From Cylindrotheca closterium (Eukaryota > Bacillariophyta > Bacillariophyceae > Bacillariales > Bacillariaceae), in contig CAKOGP040001920.1 in the NCBI GenBank assembly GCA_933822405.4, forward strand, positions 1-13,548: 13,548 nucleotides of DNA. The letters are read 5' to 3'. Numbering within the stretch: position 1 is the stretch's first letter; the number at the start of each line of letters is the position of its first letter. This document shows, one piece after another, positions 8,571-13,548 of this stretch. The position numbers were made by a program, and so were the translations under genes. The notes under the pieces were generated by a model. It saw nothing but the letters and a program-made list of their open reading frames with translations, did not search any database and had not been told where the DNA came from.

Positions 8571-9956
8571 TCAGTCTTTGACATTGACTTTCACGTTAGC
8601 CGACACTTTGGCATAGCTTATCTTCCCTTTCTTGGGGGATCCCTTTCCACTCTGCTTCTTGCTATCTCTTAGCAGGATGCCTGCGGCTTGGGCTGCTTTG
8701 CCAGCTGGAGTCAGTCGCCACTCCGCAAGTTCCTTTCTCTCGTCGTTTCCAAGTTTCTGGTACTCTGGTAGGGTGTGGAAGCGAAGATGGACGCCGGTAC
8801 GCTGACCTTTACCTCCTCCAACTCCCACAGATGCAATGTCAACATCACCAGTGTCAACGTCAAGACCAGAAATTTCTGCACTCTGGCGCTTGCCTCCTAG
8901 GTTTCGCTTGGCAACCGGGCAATGAGGCTGAATATGGGCCGAAGCCAATTCAAAATCAGCAATCATTACGTTGCTAGCTTGGACCATTGCAATTGCCGCA
9001 TTCAATCGAGCATCACTGGAAAGAATTCCATCAAGTAGTTGTTTGACACGCGTCTGTTGGTTAGGCAACTGGTATGCAACATGTTCTGACGCAGAAACGA
9101 GGTGTTGGTATGCATTGCGGTGCACAGCAATGTATGCCTCGACTGTCAGGTTACCAGCTCCTTTCCACTTTGCGTTGCGCATCATGTTATCATACTTAGT
9201 GATCTCTGATAGCCACTTGTCGTCACCTAGGTAGGTTTTGATAAGGGCAAAGTAGGCTTTTCGGCCTTGTCCCTTCGCACGAAAAGGCTCGATACAGGAG
9301 ACATAGTTCGTGGATCTCACAGCTTCATCAAGCTTCTGAAAAAGAGTCTTATCGTCCGTTTTGAAGGATGGGTGCGAGTGACTTGCTCTAAGTTGTCGCT
9401 CATCCCAAAGAGAGCCATAGACTTCAGAAAAAGCTTTGTTCTCTTCCAATGGAGGTGCAGGGTCGACTGGCACTTCCTCCGGGCGAATCACATAATACAG
9501 GGTGATTCCGAATCTTGCTGACTTCGTAGTCTGCATTGCAATCACAAACGCAGAGACCCATTTCATTGGTGGAAGGGCTCGGCTAATTGTGGGAACTGGC
9601 GGTTCAGGCCTTCCTTCAAGGGAAACAATGGTCTTCCAGTCCTCGGCAAAATGTTTCAATGTGTTCTCATAATGCATCATTGCGGCAGTGATTTCGCGAC
9701 CAACAAGCTTGTAGTTGCGAGATGCTTCAAATGCAATCACAAGGCGTTTGAACGAATCTTGACCAAAATGAGGGATGTTTTGAATGTAGCTGATTCGCTT
9801 CCTCATGGCCGATAAGTCATCCTTGGTGTAGTCGGCAAAACTCTCGAATGTTGTCAAGCCATCAAGTTCCAGTTGGTCCCGTATATCCTGCACGATGCGC
9901 ATCTGGACCTCTTGCTCCCAGAAAGCAGTCATCGCTGCTGGATCGATTTGCACCAT
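8571..9956 (-). CDS. gag: intact Copia-type Gag of a gag-only retroelement (461 aa)
   Basis: This is the only uninterrupted gag in the array. The ATG at 9956 has a strong context (A at -3, G at +4) and lies 29 nt from the LTR. Gag is the structural protein that forms the cytoplasmic virus-like particle in which element RNA is packaged and copied. Residues 1-190 are an N-terminal region; about 195-345 contain a Trp/Tyr/Leu-rich helical core (HPSFKTDD, YLGDDKWL, NMMRNAKW) like the capsid-like domain of Copia Gags. Residues 386-414 carry a Thr-Gly-Val-x-Leu-Arg-Phe...Glu-Trp-Arg segment that I recall from diatom CoDi Gags, and 431-449 are Lys/Ser/Gly-rich, probably nucleic-acid binding. No CCHC zinc knuckle is visible. 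The protein ends in a true TGA with no pol frame after it, so polymerase and integrase must come from another element. Confidence 0.85.
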   Translation of the reverse strand: MVQIDPAAMTAFWEQEVQMRIVQDIRDQLELDGLTTFESFADYTKDDLSAMRKRISYIQNIPHFGQDSFKRLVIAFEASRNYKLVGREITAAMMHYENTLKHFAEDWKTIVSLEGRPEPPVPTISRALPPMKWVSAFVIAMQTTKSARFGITLYYVIRPEEVPVDPAPPLEENKAFSEVYGSLWDERQLRASHSHPSFKTDDKTLFQKLDEAVRSTNYVSCIEPFRAKGQGRKAYFALIKTYLGDDKWLSEITKYDNMMRNAKWKGAGNLTVEAYIAVHRNAYQHLVSASEHVAYQLPNQQTRVKQLLDGILSSDARLNAAIAMVQASNVMIADFELASAHIQPHCPVAKRNLGGKRQSAEISGLDVDTGDVDIASVGVGGGKGQRTGVHLRFHTLPEYQKLGNDERKELAEWRLTPAGKAAQAAGILLRDSKKQSGKGSPKKGKISYAKVSANVKVNVKD

Positions 9957-9985
9957 AGTTGTAGCTTATTTGGGTACTGATAAAC
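9957..9985 (-). other. short leader with possible primer-binding site
   Basis: Only 29 nt separate the 5' LTR from the gag ATG in unit 4 (28 nt in units 1-3, which lack the A at 9976). Read on the minus strand it starts GTTTATCAGTACCC rather than the TGG expected when the tRNA 3' end is the primer. Its complement contains CTGATAA, a sequence of the form of a tRNA anticodon loop, so a half-tRNA primer as used by some Copia elements is possible. That is inference. Confidence 0.35.
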
Positions 9986-10080
9986 TGAATTGAATACGTG
10001 TGTAAGGTGAAGATGGTAACAGTCACTATCGTATTACGTTGTTGTTGTGAATCGTTGTCGGATTCCTTTTAATTGTGATG

Positions 10081-10102
10081 TGGATAATTGCATGTTTATC
10101 CA
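10081..10102 (-). other. conserved LTR hairpin downstream of the TATA box
   Basis: TGGATAA and TTATCCA form a perfect 7-bp stem around an 8-nt loop. It is kept in all five LTRs (in LTR1 at 2630-2651) and lies about 46-67 nt after the TATA box in the transcript direction, so it should be part of the element RNA. It might serve in RNA packaging, dimerisation or 3' end formation; only the pairing is seen. Confidence 0.45.
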
Positions 10103-10147
10103 AACGGATCGTGAACGTGTTCGCGTGTCGAACCCGTTCCTCGCCAA

Positions 10148-10216
10148 TATATACATTACTTATTGGCCGTGCATGATAGAGAACAAGCTGGACATCTGCT
10201 TGTTTCTCTGACTCAT
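10148..10216 (-). promoter_or_regulatory. putative U3 promoter: AP-1/GCN4-like site, CCAAT box, TATA box
   Basis: Read on the minus strand, LTR5 contains ATGAGTCA (10216-10209, an exact match to the AP-1/GCN4 bZIP site), then CCAAT (10166-10162), then TATATA (10153-10148) within about 70 nt, in the normal promoter order. The same trio is in all five LTRs (LTR1: 2758-2765, 2711-2715, 2697-2702). It fits the U3 region of an LTR. The bZIP site suggests stress or nutrient control; this is inference. Confidence 0.5.
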
Positions 10217-10251
10217 CATGCGACATCTACGACATGCCTGACATCAAAACA

Positions 10252-10255
10252 GGGA
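10252..10255. repeat. right target-site duplication GGGA
   Basis: GGGA follows the terminal CA of LTR5 and matches the tetranucleotide before LTR1, marking the right edge of the whole insertion. Confidence 0.7.
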
Positions 10256-10360
10256 TGTAAAAAAACTGCCGAAATAAATAAACCCCATACGCATACAGTA
10301 GTGTTTATATTGCGCAGCGATCATATATCTACCGGTACATCACGATATTATTTCATTACC

Positions 10361-11711
10361 ATGAAAAAAAGTCAATCAATAGGAAGATTGCTTTATATCA
10401 CCGTATTGCTTCTCGCTTCCCATCAGGTGCATAGTTTGCTGATTCCAGCATGCCAACTCGTTCATCATTGCCCAAGGACATCAGCATCATCATCGTCGTC
10501 AGTCAAAATCAATAACCCACATCAGCATTCATCAACGCAGCTTCTGACTAGTGCATCAGCTGTAGAACAAGCTTTGAAGGAAGACGAATATGTGGACTTA
10601 TATCGAGCTTCAGCTTGGTCATTCGGGTGGATTTCGGCACTGCTCCTTCTGATGCCTGACCGAACGCTGTCCAAGCAACTTGCTTTCAAGTTAGGAGGAT
10701 CCGGTGGATTTGGCCTTGCAGCTTTTGTCTTTTACGTACTCTCCAGGTCTAATCAATACGAAAAAGGAAATGAATTTTTGGGCTTCCAAAAGAGATGTCA
10801 GCTAGGTCTGGTTGGATTTTGCGGCTTGGGTCTGCTTTCATTCCCAGGTGAGGCTTCCTTTTGGCCATCGGCCTTGCCGGCAGTAGTCACAAGTATCATA
10901 ATGATTGCAGTGCGGATAGGTGGTTTGGTGGTAGCTCTGGGAGGCTGGCTCAAGGACTGCACCGATCTGAGATGGCGCAAAGAATTGCAGTATGGACTCT
11001 CTGACAATTGGCGTGGATTGAAGGTGCATGACAAAAAGAAGAGTCTCTTCTACAGGAACTGTGTTTTCGTGATATTCTTTGCCATCCTTTCAAATGTCAT
11101 GCAAGCCATTTTTCAGTATAGAGTAAGAAATCGCCGGATCAACTGCTGGCTATCGAATCAACACCATGATGGCTCTAACACCATTTCTATTTCAACCCTT
11201 CAGTATCAAGATGCGCTAGAACTATCTTCTCTTACTGGAAGTCTCCATGTATCAGCGGTATCACGACTCTTACTAGTCTCAAGTTTACTGTTTAGTCTAA
11301 AGTTGGCATCTGAAACAGAGACATTTCCATCGGATATCAAGTGGCAGACGAATTGGGCACTCGCGGCATGGGCTGGGTTGGGTAAGTGTCTAACTTTCTA
11401 TAGAGATAGTACCCTCCCATATGTGTATCTCTGACTTTAACTGGCTTGTTCATTCATTCGTTCCTAATTGTGAACTAGTCGGAATCGGCCAGTGCGTCTC
11501 TTTCCACCCTTCCATCCAGGTTACCCGTAATCGCATTGAGATGCTGACACTCTCTGGATTACTTTTTGCCAAAGGACTCAAGGTATTTCGACAGAGCGAT
11601 GCCACAAATGAAAGATCGGGTACTTTTGATGATGATAGCGAAAGTGACGATACGTCACAAGATGATGACATTGACGATGGGGAAGTCGGAAATGGCAAAG
11701 ACGAGGTATAG
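10361..11711 (+). CDS. two-exon multi-pass membrane protein, secreted or plastid-directed (417 aa)
   Basis: Exon 1 is 10361-11381 and exon 2 is 11479-11711; removing the 97-nt intron gives 418 codons including the stop. The ATG at 10361 is the first in its frame and has ACC before it. Residues 1-25 look like a signal peptide (Lys-Lys, hydrophobic 10-19, Val-His-Ser cleavage). A Ser-rich stretch at 41-47 could be a plastid transit region, although the Phe of the diatom ASAF motif is absent (Leu instead). Hydrophobic segments lie near 84-98, 112-128, 145-162, 171-197, 231-250 and 296-315, giving about five or six membrane spans. The last 25 residues are Asp/Glu/Ser-rich. I do not recognise the family. 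The LTR array ends 109 bp upstream, so its promoter is probably altered. Another 3' splice choice is given under findings. Confidence 0.7.
11382..11478 (+). other. GT-AG intron (97 nt)
   Basis: The donor is G|GTAAGT and the acceptor is AACTAG|TC, with a branch-like TCCTAAT about 14 nt before the acceptor. Splicing after the first base of a codon joins the exon 1 frame to the 11479-11711 frame; without it translation stops at 11432-11434. The length is typical for diatom introns. Confidence 0.75.
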
Positions 11712-11831
11712 ACTAATTACTGTGGTATATCAGGTTGAATAGTGCAGTTTTGTGACTCCGTTATCTATTCCAGTCTGTCTATCTAAAACTGAAGCCGCGT
11801 TGGTTGCCTAGGATCTCAAGAATTGATCACT

Positions 11832-12488
11832 TCAGAAAAAATTGTGTATGACAAGAAGGAACACGGTCTCCTTCTTTAATGTTGTTGGCTGAATTCTTCG
11901 GTTGGCATTGATCGCATTGCTGCCGCGATATTCAAGGCAGGGACAAGAAAGAGCAAGATCCTCGTCCTTCACCTGACTAGACTTTATTTGGAGCTCAACC
12001 TTTCTTGGCAGTTGATATTTGTTAATGATGAACGCTCATTACCATATCAAGCTCAAATTTTCGCAGGAACGGCGCAATTGCTGCCGTTTGTCAGTGCCTT
12101 CTTCAAAGGAAGCTTCTCTCCTTGTTTCCCTGCGAGTCGTCCCAACCTGATCGTACTTGTCAGGGGACGAATTGTGGTTGCTTTTGCGGCTTCGTCTGCT
12201 GTGGGTCGACGAGGATGAGGAGATCTTACTCTCGGGTTTCCGTGTGGTCCCTGCCCGAGACTTTTGTTTAATGCTCCTTGGTACCGATACCTCAACGTTT
12301 AAACTGCTGAAGCTGGATTCACCAGCGAGAAGGAAAAGATTGTTGGTATCAACGGTTGAGAAGCTGCCATTGCTTTCATCGTTACCAATTGTCGTTGGAA
12401 TAGAGTCTTCAATGAGTAGGCTGCTCAAGTCCAGTTCCGAGGCAATGGAAGGGCAGATATTGCAATCACTGTCGTTGTATTTCCGCAT
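11832..12488 (-). CDS. Ser/Arg-rich disordered protein, possibly two exons
   Basis: An ATG at 12488 opens a 149-aa frame ending at 12039. The protein has an acidic/Ser-rich first half (SELDLSSLL, then Asn/Asp/Ser/Thr-rich) and a strongly basic second half with SSSSS and RRSRKS runs at about 91-102. This composition is typical of an intrinsically disordered nuclear or regulatory protein. No domain is recognised. The unspliced frame stops at a TGGTAA, which is also a possible donor. A 66-nt GT-AG intron (12042-11977) would extend the protein in frame by 48 residues to a TGA at 11832-11834. The gene converges on the membrane-protein gene at 10361-11711. An opposite-strand frame at 12157-12519 is open but Leu/Arg-rich and looks like its mirror. 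Whether the 3' exon is used is uncertain. Confidence 0.45.
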
Positions 12489-13548
12489 GATGTGCTTTTT
12501 CGTGTTTGTCTTTTTGTGAGCGCTTCAGACTCCACTTTGTTGCTCTGAAATACGGTTTCGGAGGGACTATATTGCATTTGATGACCATACTGTACCAGGT
12601 ACGAGGTACCAGTACACGTACACGTACGTACCCAGTATTGTCTCCGATGATACATCTTTTTCTGGATGCGGTCTCACATTTCCGCCCCTATTTTGCACAA
12701 TGAAAATCCCTAAATCGACATGTTTAGCGTGTTTTTCGAACAATGATTTCTCACGTTTTTCAGCGGGAGAATAACATTTCCGCAGTTCGAAAGGGAATTT
12801 TGTACCTTCACAATTTCCGGTGACAAATAACACAATTTTCCAAGGTGCAGCTTCGCCTGTGCTTGTTTCCTTGGGCAATGGAAACGGAAAATGTTTTCTT
12901 AAATCATTGTTTAGCTTCGATAATAGCCTGGTACTGCTAGAAACGCGTTTGTGCTGGTGTATCTCCTCGGGTCGAACATCCGTTGTGAGATAGTATTTCG
13001 CTTTAAGGTCTCAACGTTTCCTGGCTCATTCAACTGATATCCCCACTCGTCTTTCTTGTAAGGGGGTCGTTGCATCGCTTGGTAGTTACTAGCTAATTAC
13101 CGAGGAGCAGAAAATTCAGCAGAATTGTTGACTCCGGCGAAATTATCATGACCGATAGAAAACTCAAGGGGATTCATCATATGACAGATGCTAGATTCTA
13201 ACTGATGAGTGACATGCCAATGCATTCTAAGTATTTGCTGTGTTTAACCATTTTTTTAAATTTCATTCATACTGATGTCAGCACGTCCACGATGAGGTAT
13301 GGCGACTTTTGCTTAGTGCAACCAATATAATCGCAATGGAATATTTGAAGTGCAATCAATGTACATCGACTCGAGATCTTCTGCATACTTATTGCTGGCT
13401 ATCCAAAACATATGAAAAAGTAGAGGTTTGAAAGCTAGGCCGCAGGTTTTGCTTCAATTTGAAGATCTCGTGACGTCCGTTCGCAGAGTTTGCTGTCCCA
13501 TTATGAAAGCACATGCGTGAACGCCAAATCCAGTTTGGACGATGCACT
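12489..13548. other. intergenic, no gene supported
   Basis: Several open frames of 60-100 codons overlap on both strands without family resemblance or good composition. A minus-strand 103-codon frame (12878-12567) is the longest but is not convincing. The stretch has AT-rich patches (around 13240-13265), a GTAC-dense segment at 12592-12631 and a single TGACGT bZIP-like core at 13471-13476. It probably holds the 5' region of the minus-strand gene and the edge of a gene beyond the window. Confidence 0.4.
12592..12631. repeat. GTAC-dense palindromic stretch
   Basis: Seven copies of the self-complementary tetramer GTAC occur in 40 bp, including ggtacgaggtacc, a 5-bp inverted repeat with a 3-nt loop, and acgtacacgtacgtac. 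It lies about 100 bp upstream of the minus-strand gene start at 12488 and could be part of its promoter or simple-sequence drift. Confidence 0.5.

Larger units (their letters stand above)
2535..10251 (-). mobile_element. tandem array of gag-only LTR retroelement (5 LTRs, 4 internal regions)
   Basis: Five 266-bp LTRs alternate with four internal regions: three of 1576 bp (1842-bp repeat unit) and one of 1659 bp (1925-bp unit). Neighbouring units share an LTR. Orientation is minus: each internal region has its polypurine tract at the low-coordinate end and its gag ATG 28-29 nt from the high-coordinate LTR. Only gag is encoded; there is no room for protease, integrase, reverse transcriptase or RNase H. 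The whole array, not each unit, is flanked by GGGA. It therefore behaves as one insertion enlarged by recombination between LTRs, or as a concatemer inserted once. The Gag resembles that of diatom Copia (CoDi) elements, and the architecture matches the TR-GAG non-autonomous class described in plants. Confidence 0.9.
9986..10251 (-). repeat. LTR5 (right outer LTR, 266 bp; 5' LTR in element orientation)
   Basis: Variable positions read T, G, T, T, C: the left part matches the LTR1/LTR4 type and the right part the LTR2/LTR3 type, so it is a recombinant or intermediate haplotype. It would drive transcription of the intact gag. Its right end is 109 bp from the ATG of the host gene at 10361, which points the other way. 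Confidence 0.92.

Noticed and set aside
2535..10251. CRISPR-like or satellite array
   Set aside because: The repeat units are 1.8-1.9 kb with LTRs, polypurine tracts and gag, so regular spacing reflects retroelement units, not a CRISPR or a simple satellite.
10163..10360. Host protein N-terminus extended into LTR5, which would make a chimeric gene
   Set aside because: The frame is open back into the LTR, but its first codon there is TTG and there is no ATG before 10361, so no LTR-encoded start exists in this frame.
12157..12519. 120-codon plus-strand frame opposite the Ser/Arg-rich gene
   Set aside because: Its Leu/Arg/Ser content looks like the complement of the minus-strand Ser/Arg codons; the minus frame has more natural composition and leader. 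Not fully excluded.
12567..12878. 103-codon minus-strand frame
   Set aside because: No recognisable motif, and it runs through the GTAC simple-sequence stretch; several competing frames overlap it.

Overview
The window looks like nuclear DNA of a diatom, most likely a pennate such as Phaeodactylum tricornutum. The evidence is: a Copia-type Gag resembling those of diatom CoDi retrotransposons; a stand-alone protein with the CIRGLE motif that I recall from a large diatom orphan family; a membrane-protein gene with a short GT-AG intron and a bipartite-looking N-terminus; and moderate GC content. No bacterial features (Shine-Dalgarno operons, rRNA, CRISPR) are visible.

Layout. Positions 1-1093 hold no convincing gene, but contain a diverged direct duplication (422-650 and 659-883) and a 14-bp palindrome with a CACGTG core (919-932). 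A single-exon gene of the diatom RGLE-type family occupies 1094-1675 (+). Positions 1676-2534 have no convincing gene. They hold a purine run, three successive short inverted repeats (2295-2381) and a pyrimidine-rich tract ending in CCCCGGGG.

The centre of the window (2535-10251) is one continuous tandem array of a compact LTR retroelement on the minus strand: LTR-gag-LTR-gag-LTR-gag-LTR-gag-LTR. Five 266-bp LTRs (TG...CA ends) alternate with four internal regions, and the array as a whole is flanked by a 4-bp GGGA duplication. Each internal region holds only gag, a polypurine tract and a leader of 28-29 nt. There is no protease, integrase, reverse transcriptase or RNase H, so the element must depend on proteins supplied in trans. 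This matches the 'terminal-repeat retrotransposon with GAG' (TR-GAG) idea described in plants. The copy nearest the right edge has an intact 461-aa Gag. The other three appear identical to each other and share an 82-bp deletion that splits gag into two ORFs overlapping at an ATGA. LTR sequence variants show at least two haplotypes and one recombinant, pointing to unequal recombination or conversion as the source of the array.

Right of the array, a two-exon gene (10361-11711, +) encodes a 417-aa multi-pass membrane protein with a signal peptide and an acidic tail. Its first ATG is only 109 bp from the LTR, so the array has probably separated it from its original promoter, which may now lie at about 2295-2534. 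A convergent minus-strand gene (12488 to 12039, possibly spliced to 11832) encodes a Ser/Arg-rich disordered protein. Positions 12489-13548 show no gene I can support, only a GTAC-dense stretch.
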